Shown: positions 1-14,243 of the stretch, piece by piece | How positions within the stretch are numbered: the stretch's first letter is position 1 | How the letters are laid out: each line of letters begins with the position of its first letter | Assembly (NCBI GenBank): GCA_022605955.1 | Contig: JAKCOZ010000005.1 | Location: 50,035,762 to 50,099,761, forward strand | Direction: 5' to 3' | Length of the DNA stretch: 64,000 bases | From: Rallus limicola | Taxonomy: Eukaryota > Chordata > Aves > Gruiformes > Rallidae | Position numbers and translations under genes: made by a program | Notes under the pieces: model-generated | Databases searched by the model: none | What the model was told of the DNA's origin: nothing | Seen by the model: only the letters and a program-made list of their open reading frames with translations

Positions 1-1344
1 AAAGCACCCAAGCCTGTGCATGAGTAGTGTGCTTTGAAGTAAAGCTGCTCTGCCTCTGCCATCACTGGATGCATACACCTGTGCTCACACACACATACTC
101 ACAAAGTAGGCGCGTAGGAACTACTTGGCTTCACAGCATGAGTCAGTGGCTGAGGCAGGTTACTGATCCTCAGGTCTCTCCTTTAACCTGGCCCAGCAAT
201 GTCCTGCAGGCTTTGAGCACACTTGTTTCTTCCACACCTGGACACACCACAGAGACCAGGTCTCACCACTTCAGTGTCTATCTGCAGCACTACCAGCTCC
301 TGCACCATGACCACAATGAGAAAGAATAAGCCTGGCAGCCAGTCACACCCCTCTCTCCCAATAACCCTGGGACAACCCGTCCTCTCCCAATTTTAGTGCT
401 ATTGATTTTCCTCCTGCCTGCCTCTCCTGCAGGCACGGCACTGGGCTCTGCTCTCCAGCCCCTGTGTTTGCCCCAGCTCTCCAGCTGCCCACAGTACTCA
501 TGATGCTTTGCAGAGCAACACTGAGACCTGGAAGCAGAGAGGAGAAAGCTGCATGCTCATCTCCAACCCATGCAAGAGCTACAACAGCTGACAAGACACG
601 TTTTCATCCTGTTTATCGAAGACAGCTAGAAGAGTAGCTTTTTTGCTCTAAATCAGGATGAGTTTCAAGAAGGGAGTTCACATCCATTTACTGGCACAAT
701 AAACACATCTGGTAGCATCTTGGCTAGAAACGATGGCCCAGCTCTTCCCAAGCTCACTTCTGGCCTGTGATTAACCAGCACATCTGGAGTTACTGCTGCT
801 CTCAGAGTGATCCCCAGAGGGGAATTTAGCAGAGTCTCTGCTGATTCCAGCAAGCACATACCTGACCTGCACAGTGCAGAGGCTGGAGGTGTTGCTTAAG
901 CCCTCCCTAGCTAGTATTTACTAAACAAAAAGAGAACATCTCACATGCATCCTGTCAGGCCTCCTGATGCCACAGTTTACAGCTGTTTATTTTGTAAGTG
1001 CCAGCAACCCCTTTAAATCTTCCCAGGAACAACAGTCAGCCATTTGTCCGGACAAAGTGCATCCCCCTCTGTGACCTTTACCTCAGTGCCTGGTGCCTGG
1101 TTTGGCAGATATGGATGCCCAGACCCTCCTAGGGCCAGTGGTGGCTTGAGTGGAGCAATCATACACTCTGTGAACAAGTCCCTTCCACATCCCACAGAGA
1201 AGTTGGCAGGGATCACAAACCAGAGTTTAACAGTCCAGCAGAACTCATAGCACCCAGGCAGATAGAATGTCTCTGTTTAATGGAAGGGCATGGATGGGGA
1301 CAAAGATATGCATCCCCAAAGGCCTTCAGGCACCTAAGGGGCTC

Positions 1345-1440
1345 TGAAATCACAGAATTGTAGAGGTTAGAAGTGACCTCAAGAGATCACCATGTCCAAC
1401 TCCCCTGCCAAAGCAGGTTCAAAGCAGGTTCAGACTTCTC
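1345..1440 (-). mobile_element. CR1 LINE fragment (3' end, minus strand)
   Basis: AATCACAGAATTGTAGAGG followed by AAGTGACCTCAAGAGATCA and CATGTCCAACTCCCC is the reverse complement of the CR1 3' end. It is diverged and truncated. The exact left and right borders are approximate. Confidence 0.75.
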
Positions 1441-2261
1441 TGCTTTTGATTGCAATCAGCATCTTCCTGCACCCTCTTGGAGAGCACCACAGCTTTCTGC
1501 AATGCTCCCATTTCAAAAGCATCCTGTGATACCCTCTGGGTCACCAGCGCGTTGTGTAGCTGAGTGTTGCCTTCCATGAGTCCCAACTCCGAGACAATCT
1601 GTGATTCTCTATTTTTAATCAGAGCCTGAATTTCACACCCCCACCCCCATGCTGATTTGTAATTCTAAAAGTGGCCAAGATTCACAGAATCCTTTTTGTC
1701 TTCTCAGGGGTGTAATCTCATCCACAGAAGAGAAAATTAATAAACATCAACTTCAGAGCAATGACACTGCCTTTACCCAGCTGTAACTCCAAGCAGCACC
1801 TGGCTGTTCATTCCGTACCATGTTTCAGGCACTTCAGCATCCATCTTTGCTTCCACTTCCTTTTTTTTTCCTTTAAAAAAGATTACCCTCTTTTCTAACT
1901 CCAGTTCACACTAAAATGCGGGTTTCACTTTAAAAATGAAATAAATAAATAGCACCCCCTCCTCCCCCGTATTTTTAGTCTGAAGAAGGCAAACAGGATC
2001 AAGGTTCACAAACCCACCTCCAACCTGAAAACTGGAGCCCTCCACAATTCCCCTGCCCCTGGCATGGCAGAAAAGCCTCCCACACTGCCTCCTGCTCCTC
2101 CTGGACAGTCCCGCGGGCTTTATCTGCCCCCTCCCATTCCAACTGCCTGACTCCTCCGGCATTTCTGCTCACTTCCCACATTACAGGCAACCCAGATCTT
2201 TCTACACCGTCCTCATCTGCTCCCAGGGCAATGGCAAGACTCTCCTTTACCCTTCAGGAAG

Positions 2262-2470
2262 GGGATCTAAAGCAGGATCACCCAGAGCAGGTTGCACAGG
2301 ATCATGCCCAGGTGGGTTTTGAATCCCTCCAGAGAAGGAGACTCCACAACCTCCTTTGGCGGCCTGTTCCAGGGCTCTGTCACCCTCAGAATCAAGAAGT
2401 TTTTCCTCATGTTCAAATGGATCTTTCTGCATTCCTGCTTGTGCTTGTTGCACCGAGCTTTGTCCCCAGA
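2262..2470 (-). mobile_element. CR1 LINE fragment (3' region, minus strand)
   Basis: GAGAAGGAGACTCCACAACC, then GCCTGTTCCAGGGCTCTGTC and AAGAAGTTTTTCCTCATGTT are the familiar reverse complement of the CR1 3' region upstream of the tail. The open frames in this stretch are by-products of the element. Confidence 0.85.
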
Positions 2471-5400
2471 GCACCTCTGCCAACCTTCAGAACAAAAGCC
2501 AGCATCGGTCTAATAAGCTTTGCACAGGTATTTCCAGCAGTGGCTTTCTGGGAAATATCAGCTATTTCCAGCCAGAAAGCTGAAGGCCGCTATTGCTGTC
2601 CTGCTTGTTATTGGGATCCTTCAGTGCAGAGAGACTGGAGTAGCTGCATGTTCCTACTGTTTTTAATTTTGATGAGGTAAAAGAAAATGGATCTTTCTTT
2701 TCTTTCTCATGAGCCCACAGGAAGCTGAGCTCAGTGAAGGAGCAGCTTTCGTTTCTTTACTTATGAGCAATGCAAGTTTGAACTTAGTTCTTAAAATACA
2801 TGTCTCACCAGCTAGGAGTTGCTAGACTCTAGTTATTCTTAGCCCTCAAGTCACTGTGATAAAAAGCTAAATGGAAGTGACTTCCAACAAAACAACCCAC
2901 AACACAACGACATATTGAAATGAAAATATTTATCATACTGCTTCTGGAAATGAGAAAAGGCTGTTTTCAGGGCAAACAGTATGCTGTTTCTATAAGCAAC
3001 CGCTTCTAGCTTCATGTTTACTCATCTGGACTTCCTGGAGTGAAAACAAGTGCAAGGTGTTTGTAAGGGACCCTGTCTCCATCCTCCCATCTAGCATCTC
3101 CTGTACATGTTGGACTGGGAACTCACAGACCAAGTGTAGCAACTGCACCAGAGACATATGATCCCAGTGTGGAGGAACCACCACGGTTCAATACTGCCTG
3201 TGAACATGCTGCAGCTGCAAGGGACAAAGGAAAGAAGTCAAGTAAAACCCATGCTTGGCATGTGAGATTGGACAAATCTGCTGTTTTGATGTGGCAGTGA
3301 CTTATACTTGCATTACTACCTCTAGTAGGGTGAGCTCGGTGAAGAAACAGTCCCTTTTATGGCAGAGCTGTTGATGTGGGTAGGAGATGTGAGCTCTCGG
3401 GTTCCCATTCATTTACAGCTCCATTCATAGAGTTGGAAAATAGAGCTGAGCACCTACACACTTCCCCAGCTTTTGTCTTACAAATTTGTCAGATAATGCC
3501 AGGCTGAAACTTTTGGGCTCATCTTTTTAAAGCTGATGACAGATTCAAAGACCAGTTTTCCTAAGCCCTGCACAGATTTCTTAATAAATAAAAGACAACT
3601 GATATGAGTATAGCAAAAGATCTCTCTACCTGCTTGTCTCACACCTTAGAGCATCACAGCTGCAGCAATACTTGGCTACATGAATATTCAGGGAGCCCAT
3701 AGCAGCTTTCAGTAGCATGAACAGGATCTGGTCTGACTTCCTACAGGACGGCCTTGGGACTTAGGTCTACCTCTGCTCTGAGGAAGAGTTACAGGTCTAA
3801 AGCCAAGAACAGCCAGCACTGCTGAGGTTTGGAGGATCTGCACTGTGCAACCAGGAGTCATGGCATGCTTAATATTTGGCAGCCCAAAATGAATCATCTT
3901 TCATGTTTATTCCAGCTCCCCCAAGAAGTCCCATTAGGGAAAGCAAGCCTCAGTGCCGCCAGCCCACCAGTGATCCTTCAGCAGGTATGACTCCTCTGAA
4001 ACCTGTGTGAAACCCAAGGTGACACTGGGAATGCCTTTCCAGCTTTCCCTCAGGTTCTGCTGCTGGTGAGTCAAGGGGGGAAGCTCCCCCAACCTCTACA
4101 GCCACACTTCTCTCTCCTGTTTTCACCAGCTTCATGTCCCCTCTGGTCCATGTCTGATGGACACTTGGGTGACAGGGTGCACTTAAAATTTTACAAAGAG
4201 ATCAGGAGGGCCAGACCCACGGATCTTTATTGCATCTGTGATGAGTTTCTCTGTGTACACAAGTGCCAGTGCTGCTTTGGCTTTGCAGCTGCTGGCAAAA
4301 GCCCCCTGGAATACCCCATCCTTCATTCTGAGCCTGGCCTTGCAGGGAGAGGACTGATTTGCACAGCCTGAAGCAATTCACTGCACAACATCGAGGCCAC
4401 AAACATGATTTTCACTCATGAAACAGTTAGAGAAGGGCAAAGCAATATACTATAAATGAAACAAGTGCAAGGCAGCACAGACTGCTAATAGCAGGGAAAT
4501 GAGAGCTAGACAGTGACTTGAAGGCTTGACATCAACTATGGGGAGGATGTATCCTGCTCTACTCTAACACAACCTTTGCAAGCTTTTTGACTCAAAGGTT
4601 CCCCATGAATCACCAGTCCCCTTTCTGGTTTCCTCCCACAACTGAAAGAAGCAGCTACTGGTGGCCCATGGCAATGCAGCCTTTCTCATACTGGTTTGGC
4701 TGCCTGCTCCCATAAACATGAGGTAGGGAGATGGTATACTCCTCAAACAGCCCATCTAGATGCAGGAGGGGACCAGACAGTCAGCATGCAGCCAGGAAAG
4801 TCCCTAGAGCAGGCTACAGGGCTAAATAGGGTTTTTTCTGAGGTTAAGAGAAACCCCTGGGGCTCAGTGCAGCTGTTGTGTGGCTGGAAGGAGAGAAGGG
4901 TTTATTATGAAAGCAGAAGCTTGCACCAGTGAGACGCAGAAAACTGTTGGTGCTCCTTACTCCATCCTACAGCTAACCCCAGCTCTGAGCCTCTGTCCCA
5001 GCTCCACTATTCAGATTTTAATCAAATTCAACTCAGAATTTGTCTTTTCTTCAAGAAGTTTTCTGATGAGTAACCCAGTCACATCAGCGGCTGAGTCATA
5101 GGAAGCAAACCTTTGTGCAGCAGAAGCAAGCTATGGAAACTCCCTGTCACATCTGCTTTGTAACTGCTGTCTTCAGATGCTTCTGAAAAGGCAGCATCTC
5201 AGTACCACAATTAGCTCAAAACCTGTCAATGGCGGGGGATAAATGTTTTGAAAATGATTAAACGGTACCTTAATCACAAAGAACAGAAGCAGATCTGCAC
5301 ATGGGGAGGAGGACTGGTTTGCTTCATCCCTGGTATGTAATCCCACGGGGACACGGAGATCTGAGTGCTCTTGCAGATTCTGTTGCTATCCTCTGTAACC

Positions 5401-7796
5401 TTGGAAAAGTCAGTTCCAAAGTCTAGCACCAATCTGAAGGTCAGTTTTTAAGAGAAGCTTGGCACCCAGTTTACTGCACTCTTAACAGCTCAGGGGGAAA
5501 AGGCAAGAACACTTACGGTGGGAGCACGCATGCCCCATGGGTGGGTGACCATATCCTGTCTTTGACAGCAGTGAACATTTAGGAAATAAGGACATGGCAT
5601 GCCAATCCCAACACTTTTCTAATCCATGTGCATTTTAAGGGCCTTTTGATCCCCAGCTTGTATTGGATATTTATGATTAATAGCCTCAATGGACTTTTCT
5701 CCCTTGAATTTCTCTAATCACTTTTTGAAGCACTTTATTCTTCAGCATTGACACTAGAACAGTGAGGTCTACATTTTAATGCCAGGCTGTGTAAATAAGT
5801 ACTTTCTTTTGTTTGTTTAAAAATTGCATTTCTGAATAGCTGAGTTCATTTTAGGACCCTGGGTTCTCATTTAGGGGTGGAAAAATAAAGTGAACATTTT
5901 TTTACTCTCTTAACTTTCTCCATTGCACTTACAACATCGCAGCCTCAGCCACAGACCCTCTCCTAGTCAGTAAAAGTCTTCTCATGAGAAGCAATCCTAT
6001 TCCATTTACCATTCCTGTTGCCTTTTTTCACATCCTTTCTACTTGAGCTGTTTTTCTGTTTGCTTTTTTTCTCCAGCAAGGGAGCTAAGAACTGTATACA
6101 CCCCTCTGTTTGTGCAGCATCCCAGCCGGAGTGCAAAACGTTTCTAGAGTAGCTTGTTATGCTTTCTCTTTTGTGCTCTTTTCCTGTTTGAACAATACCA
6201 AAGCTCTGATTTGCCATTTTCTCTCTGCTGAACACTGGGTTGGCATTTTCATAGGGTTATACATGATGAGTTTAAGCTCTTCTGAGTGGCAATAGCTAAT
6301 TTTAGACCTTACTGCTGTGCGTGGTTAGGATTGTTTTGTTTTCCTTAAGTACATGAATTGCATCTGCTCTTCTGCCATTCAGCCAATAACCATTATGAGA
6401 TCCTTCTGTTAATCTTCACCATCAGTTTTAATTTTTATTATTCACAGTAAACTCTGCATCATCAGGAACTGCTGTCATTTGCTCTTCTTCCAGATCGCTT
6501 ATGAATACACAATAAAGGAACCCAAGATACATCACTTTAGCAGTCTATTAGTCTATTCCTTCTCAGTTGTGAAAACTTTTTGCTTCATAAGCTTTAACCT
6601 GTCATTAATCCAAGGAAGTGGCTTCCTTTTATAGGTTGAATGATTGTTTATTTTATATTTTGCCCTTTGACCTCTAATTTAATCCTCTGTTATTCTTTTC
6701 TACTAATTTTACAAGGACAGCCTGCAGTTTCCCATATGGTTTTCCTATAGTTTTCTAGACCCCCATCTGAGACCTGGCTGTTGAGTTCTCCAGAAAATCT
6801 GACCCTTCAACACTATGTGTTTTCACAATATTTGAGGAATTCAAATATTAAATACTAAAAAATTTAAAAAGATAAAAGAATAATTCAGTTTGCTGGAATA
6901 TGACAAAGCATCACAGTAAATGCTGAGGGTAGTCAAGTGTTTATGTATTTAGAAGCAGTGCCATGTACTGAGTCAGATATGTCATCAGCTCTCCCGCTGG
7001 AACAGATCTCTGTGTTCTTGGCCTGAAAACTGAAACATACACAAAGATTTTGACGATATTAGAAAATGTTTATGTGTTGTTATGCCTTATGATGTACATA
7101 GGTACATAGGAGACAAGTCATTCATTCCAAGCTCAGACATCTGCCACTGTGAAAGCTCTTGCCTATTGGTAATCAATGAACTGAATATGATCAAAATGTC
7201 CTAGTAAAAATGTTTCACTTGGTGAAACAACCAATGCTTTTGCAAAAGTCTCCCTCTGGTTACTTTGTTCTCCAGTTATAGCAATTTATATTAACAAAGG
7301 CTCAAATGTTTACCTTGCAAACACACTGTTTTAAGCCAGTGGTTTTGTATGTTCCCACAGCAACAGCCCAAATTTTCCTTGCATTATGACCATAAACACA
7401 AAATGAACCGAGTAAATATGTTACACCCCCACAGAACTTTGCGGACAACTTAAAAACCCTGTCATTGATCTGCAGGCTACTACTGCCTTATGGGTTTGAG
7501 CAAACGCCGCTCTTCTACTGCTGAAGTACGTCAAGCATCTAAGGATAGGCTTGAAGTTCTATCTTTCTTTTACACATGAGGAATGGAAGTACAGAGAGTT
7601 AATCTATACATATACCATAGCACGGACCTCAAGTCCCCTGCAAGACCCAAGCTGTTCTTGGCACAGCCAGGACACTTGACCCAAAGTGGCCCAAGGGATA
7701 TTCCATATCATATGACAACATCATCAGTATATAAGATGGGGGATTTAACCAGGGAGGAGTGAGTTTCAAGAACTAGCTGGGCATCAGTATGGTGTA

Positions 7797-7835
7797 TTAT
7801 TATTATTGTTGTTGTTGTTGTTATTGTTATTATTG
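7797..7835. repeat. TTG/TTA simple repeat
   Basis: An imperfect trinucleotide run (ATT and GTT units), followed by an inverted repeat at 7840-7868. Confidence 0.8.
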
Positions 7836-10800
7836 TTACATTATTACTACTCCTATAGTAGTAATAATTACACTATTACTGCTCCTATTTTCCATTTCTG
7901 TCCTATCAAACTTTTTTTATCCCAACCCATGAGTTTTCTTTTTTTTTTGATCCTTCCTTTTTTTTGAGCAGGGGAGAAGTGAGCAAACAGCTGAGTGGTT
8001 TATTTAGCAGGGTTAAACCACAGCACTTGGTTAGGAGAGAGAGGTGATGAACCCATTTGGCAACAATAAAGAATTTTCCTCTAAAAGGTGGCAAAATCTT
8101 TTGTGTCTTTGTTATTGGGCTTGAAATTGAGACCATTCGGCCTTGGTAGCAAGATGGACTTAGTTTGGCCAGGAGAAGGCATATGCACAAAATAATCACT
8201 TCCCTGAAACCAGAATGGTAATGGAAAAACAGGCTGACTGTATCCTCACAGTGGATCCAACCATGGCCCTATTTATTTACGGCCAAGCATGATGTATTCA
8301 TGTACAATAGCCAAATTATCAAATATTCCAAGCTATTGTTGAGTACAGATTATGGAGTCAGCCTTTGTTCTGCTGCATGCACCAACTTTGAAAGAGAGCC
8401 TTTGTAAAGGAAAATGGCCTGCTGTTTATATCAGTTTCCCTCCCCAAATGAATTCTGAATTTCTCCCAAGGACACACACTAGGTCTAAGTCTCACTCTCA
8501 CAAAGGGCCTCTGTCTGGATGCCTTTGCTTAGAACACAGATTTTATTTATCAAAACTGTGCATGAAATTTGTTGCCATGTTGATACTTAACGTGCAGAAT
8601 ATGCTGCTTCTCAGCAAGCTGGGATGGTGGGGATAGTGATGGTCCAAAAGGAGAAGGAACCACGCATCACCCTTCTGTGGTACTTCCATCCTTCCACCAG
8701 CTCAGGCAACTTGGCAAATCAGTGCTACCTTAGCACCAAGCTGCCTCTGGAAACAGGAAATCCCATGCCTTGCTCAAAACCAGAAGACTTTCTGGGGAAG
8801 AAGTCAGACAGCCTTTTGCAGACATATCTTTTTAAATAGTCTTCTGTTAAGTCACTTGGAACTAAGATTTTTGCAGACTTTTCAAAGAACAGATAGCAAA
8901 CTAGCCTCTGCAAATGGTGGAGGGCTACCTCTACCTATGAGGAACATGCTAGAAGAAAGCCCAAAAACATAAGACCAGCTATACTGCAACCACACCAAAA
9001 GTCTCTATCCAACTAGGCCCACATTTAGTCTCTATAACTGGCCAAACCAGATGCCTCACAGTTGCTAATCCTAAGTACAGCATATAATGATACCCATCCA
9101 TAACAAGTTCTCAGCCTCCAGCACTTTGTAGCTTAAAGACTTCTACATCCATAAGTATTATCTTAATAGTCCCTAGTCTATTTTTTTCCATTACTCTGTC
9201 TTCAATGATTGTTAACAGCCACAAAATCCTGCAGCAAGGAGTTTCCCAACTTCGTATCATTTTGTGTGAGGAATCATCTCATGTTATTTACCATCAAACT
9301 TTCTTCTACTATTTTTTTTCTGACATTCTGAATTGTTTTGCTGGAAAATACACTAAATAACTGCATTGTGTTTTTCTGGAGCCAACCACCTTGTGGGCCT
9401 TGCAGGGCCAAAGCCTTTACAAAAATTCTTTCCCAGAAACCTAACATTATTTTTGCCTTATCTGCACCTCCAGTATTCTGGAAGGGGCAAAAAGGTAGGA
9501 ACTGTGTCATTGACATAGTAATTTGGCTATAGCTAGCCCCTGTAACACACATCTTCAGACGGTTGGTGTGTCTTTGTGTGACTGTGGATTGGTCAGCCAA
9601 AGAGAGAGTTTCCATTACAAGAGATGGCCAAACCTACACTGCCCATGAATCTTTGCCTTCTGTCTCAAAGTATACAGACACACCAGGCATACAGGATGTG
9701 AAGGGAGAAAGGAAGCCACCAGTGACCCACAACAAAGGCAAAAGATGTAGGCTGAGCCTGACATGAGTGTCTGAGGACTGAGGAGAGAACCAAAGGAGGG
9801 GTGACCTATCCAATAGCACCCCACCCCACACTGTGGGAGCTGCTGTCATTGATAACTACCCAAAATAGGAGAGCAAAATTGCATATCACAGCCTTTCTTC
9901 ATTCCTTCAGGCTACAGAAAGGTTTTTAAGTAAAAGGAAAGGAGAATTTAGGAACAAACCCCTTCGTGGTCACTGAAACTGGCACCTGCTGTTGCAGACA
10001 AACCCCTCCTTGAGTGCTTTTCATAAAGCAATGAAGGTCTCTTTTAACTCTGCCTAGGATTTTTGGCCTTTCATCTCCTGAGAGAGATAACACTTTTCCA
10101 ACCCTTAAAACCTGTTCCCATCACCAATATAAATGTGTTCCTTGCTCATTAACACCGACTTGTTCTTGAACCAGTACAGTTCACACGCTTAAATAGCTGG
10201 GGGGATTTTGCTCCTGCATGGCACCGACTCCTCTCCTGAAATACTCAGAGCCAATCGCATCTCCTCTCAGCCCTCACTTTGTTACGCTATATCAGCCTTT
10301 TACACTACATAAGCCTTTTAATCTCATGCCACAAACTACCACTAACATTCCTCTTCTCAGCATCTGTTCCACTTTAAATTCACCATTCTGGGAATTATTG
10401 AGAATTACACACAGCATTTCAAAGGATGCTCCTAGCTGAATTATCAGCCGTGGGGACCTGAACTCAGGCAAGCCCAACATAAAAGCAGGTTTTCCTGCCA
10501 GAGCTGGAATCATTTCCAAGAAATCTTTACAATGCCTGGATACAAGACAGGGGCCACACATCCCTGTACCTGCGGTTTGGCTGAAAGATGTGTATCCCAC
10601 CAGTGAACAGGATACCTGGATGAATATTGTCTCTTGAGATGTAGCCGATTCCCTTATCCATGGCAAGTGACAGCAAGTGACAGTAAGTGTGGCTTTACTA
10701 TTCCTGGAAGAATAGAAGAGTACCAGGCAGACTGAGGAGCAAGAGATTTGTAGGAAGGCCCGAGCACTGTATCCATAGAACATTATGTCCCATTAGTCCC

Positions 10801-13800
10801 TGCTTTGAGTGTGCCTGAATATATCAGCACCAAAGCTACGGTGCTTTCAAAATCCATCACACAGGAAACACAGCCATTAACCCTAAACAGCAATCTTGTG
10901 TATTAGGTAGATATTTGGGCGTGAGGGGATGGAGACTTTACCCTCTTCTTTAACTGCAATGGATGTTTGTTCTGGAAGCTTTTAACCTCTTTGGAATAAT
11001 GCTTGAGATGCAATCACTGTTGCTGGGGTAATAAACATGATGGCACATGAAGGGGGAAAAAAAGCTCTTGAGTGGGGAGCAGGCAAGAGGAGCAGATGAG
11101 CCCTTATGAAACAAAGAACTCTCTCGCTCTCCAAGTGTCGTCTCTAACAAAACAAAACATGAGGCAGAGTGACTGAAAACATCTTAGAAAAATTGACTCT
11201 GCTTAGCTGCATTATATAATAGGACATCAGCGAGTCTTTATCTAAATTACACAATCTGAGGCATTTCACCCATTCTGTGTCTCAAGGCTTCACAAATGAC
11301 TTTATTTTATCTTCCTCCCATTACAACAACTGAAAATGTGTGTCTAAATCCTTGTGTATGCATGCACCATTACTGACTTAGGAAGACTAGATTGCTCCCC
11401 AGCGTTCTTTCTTAATCTCCTGTGGCTCAGGAACACTAAAACACAAAGATTATTACGCTCTTGCTATTGCAGATAATACCTTCATCTCTGAGGCTCTTAA
11501 GTCTCCCGGGGCCCCTCCCTCTAGAAAATTCAACCGTTTTCACCGCTTTGGAACTCAAAACCAAAAAGCTCTTTTCTTCTGTGTTCTGACCTTGGCTGTA
11601 AGCATCACAAACGGCTGAAGCAAAGAAACAAAAGAGCAGGAATCCTTCTGTGCAGTACATGCTCTTAACCTCCACCGCTGCTGGAAACGAGTCCCGCTTT
11701 AATCCGAGCAGGGACAAACACAAAACCAGCTCTCGTCATCAGACCTTGGGACAACAATTCCTGCAGCTGTGCAGTAATGACATTCTCGGCATGGCAGATC
11801 TCTAAAACCCGGCTAATTGGTAGGAAGAGGAATGTCTGCACAAACATTCGTGTCTCTCAGACATTCCTGAGCTCTACTGCAGCCTTGACTTCATGTCACT
11901 AGCCCCAAATAAATGTTTCAGTCCTCCTGAGGGGCAGGGCACAACTGTGGGTAAAATATCAGGAACCTGACGAGGATCCCAGGACGGCTTGTGATCTCTT
12001 TTTGATCACAAACTAAAAAACCCCAACTTTGATGCAAACAGTAGTTGGTAGTGAGAACACAGAGCAACATAAGCTAAGAGTGATTTGGAAGTAGCTAGTT
12101 CCACTGAAAAAGTTGCTTTTTAAGAGCTTATTCCAGCCAGGGCAACAATGCCCCCTCGCATCAAAGCCCCATCTTCCAGATGCAGTGGGGTTTCTTTCCA
12201 TCCCTTTTGCTGTGGGACAGGGCAATGGAGAGGCAGCATGAGGGTGAACAGAAAGACTTCCCATCAGCTTTTTCACATGAACCAAAGCAAGAAGGTGGCC
12301 AGCTGTGGATTAGAAGTGGCTCATGGTATAAGCAAAAGAGAATCTGGTCCATATAGTGGACTTCTATTTACGTGTCTGCTATAATTGGCAGTGATAGTGC
12401 CAAACAGAAGCAGCAAATATCATAGACATTGAGGAACACCTTCAGTGACCACTGTCCCTTCCAGGCAGACAGATGAAGAAGAGATGGAGAGTTCAGCCTG
12501 CTTTTCAAGGATGTGAGGTTTCAAGGTGCACAACACACTGCAGATACAGGTCCAGGGAAGTAAATCAGCTTCTGCATCCCCTCAACCACATCACATGTGC
12601 CTCCAGCTCTGGACACACATGCACAATGTGGCTTTATCCCAACAAAGGAGCATTTGTGTGTTCAGTGTTCACCCCCGCACTCATATCTGCTCCGGTCAAA
12701 AGGAATTTTGGTGAAAATGAGGAGATTTTCCACAGAATTATATTTTCTTGCCTTGCCCTGTTTTTGCTGAGCTTTGCTCCTCACTCCCATATAAGTGGTG
12801 AGAGCCTTCATACCCCAGCAGTTACCATTTATCTTCCAGAAACCAACCCCCTCATGTGCCAGAGCTGTCCCAGGATGAAAAGAGAATAGAAAAAAAAGGC
12901 AAAGGAGAAGGAAAATAGACTTGAGTGGGAAAGATTAGGGTTTCTTGTTCCTTTTCACGCACCAAAGTAGCAAAAACATGCAGAGATGGGGAACAGGCTA
13001 AAGCAAAACCAGCACCACCAGCAAAAGATTACTATTTCCTAAATAACAAATAGCTCTCTCAAAATCAGTTTTCTTCCATTTCTCTCTCCTTCCACTAAAA
13101 ACAGAGGAGTGTTTTACGAGCAAATGGTAAAACCTCAAGTTTCATTTTCCAATTTGAAGTCTCAGAGATGCTCTGTACTGTGTTCTTACTCTGTAACTAT
13201 CCTCCAGTCTCCTGTAATCACACTCAGGAGTCTCAGCTTGGCTCTCACCAGCTTGCAGCAGCCCTTTTCAAAACACTTTATCATGATTTTTACGTCGGCT
13301 ATCTCTGTCTCCCCCACCCATGATTTTTCCTGCCAGGTTTTCTCTCTGGATCACTGCACTGAGTAGCTCAGCCTGGCACATCAGGCCCCTAATGCTGATG
13401 AGACAGCACTCCCAACCCACGCATGAAAACAAACTTTTCCAACAAACTCTCCCCACCTGGCTGACAATATCTAGGCATACCTCCACTGTTTCACTGCTCA
13501 TCTGCAGAGCTAAAGAATTTTGCCAAAGATCAAGCTACCCATCCCTTTTTTCCATAGATGCAGAAAATGAATCACAGAGACCAGGGCACAGGGTCCCTGC
13601 AGGAGGGGGCAGTTGCTTTGGGTCTCTGACCACCTGTGGTAGCCTCTACCCAGCTTTCGCGATTCCCCTCTCACCTCCCAGCCCCGGGGCCGCGGATTCA
13701 AGCCCCCTCCCGGGACACAGAGAGGTACCTCACGCCGAGGCTGTGAGCAGCTCAGGCTGTGAGACACCTTTTGCTGGGGCTAAAGGCAGCGCTTGCGCCC

Positions 13801-13845
13801 AGGCTGCCCATGGGAAACAGGAGGAAAGGGATCCCTCCGGGGGAT

Positions 13846-13858
13846 GGGGGGGGGGGGG
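13846..13858. repeat. Run of 13 G in the CpG island
   Basis: An uninterrupted G tract flanked by further G runs. It could form a quadruplex, and its length is likely to be unstable in sequencing. Confidence 0.85.
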
Positions 13859-14099
13859 CGGGTGGTGGTCAGGACCCCTCTGCGGCAAGGGGACGGCGAG
13901 GGGGGTGGCGAGCAGAGCGCAGCATTTTGGCTCCGGGAAGGACCCTTCCTCCGGGGAGATCCTGCCGGGACGTCTGCCAGGGCGAGCCCGAGGAACAGGC
14001 CCGGTGCTGCCGTCGGGGACATCCCCGGCACCGAGCCGGGTCGCCGGAGTGGGACCCCTCACCGGGCGGGGAGAAACTTCCCCGGCGGGGCCGGTCCGG

Positions 14100-14243
14100 A
14101 CCCCCCGCCCCGCCCGCGCTCCGCCCCGGAACCGGGCGCGGCTCCCGCGGGCTGGCAGAGCCCGGCGGCTGCGGGCGCCGGCGGAGGGTCGGTGTCCGTC
14201 GCGCCGCGTCTGGCTGCCCCCCCGCCCGCAGGAGGCCGCCGCG
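14100..14243 (+). other. INF2: Candidate non-coding exon 1 of INF2 (3' border 14243)
   Basis: A strong donor, GCG|GTAAGG, lies at 14243/14244 inside the CpG island. Splicing it to the acceptor at 32690 (TTCCTTTCAG) would give a 5' leader ending 15 nt before the start codon. The 5' border is a guess, because no transcription start can be read from the sequence. Other GT donors exist in the island, so this is the best candidate rather than a certain exon. Confidence 0.45.

Larger units (their letters stand above)
1..13649. other. Upstream non-coding region, no gene recognised
   Basis: AT-leaning DNA with CR1 fragments near 1.35 and 2.3 kb and a TTG/TTA simple repeat near 7.8 kb. Open frames are short, without recognised domains or credible splice partners. 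The longest, at 10292-10783 on the minus strand, looks random. In mammals TMEM179 lies upstream of INF2, but I see none of its exons here. Confidence 0.6.

Noticed and set aside
2231..2680. 149-aa plus-strand open frame
   Set aside because: Largely the antisense of a truncated CR1 fragment.
10292..10783. 163-aa minus-strand open frame
   Set aside because: No recognised domain, no splice context and no compositional shift; consistent with chance.
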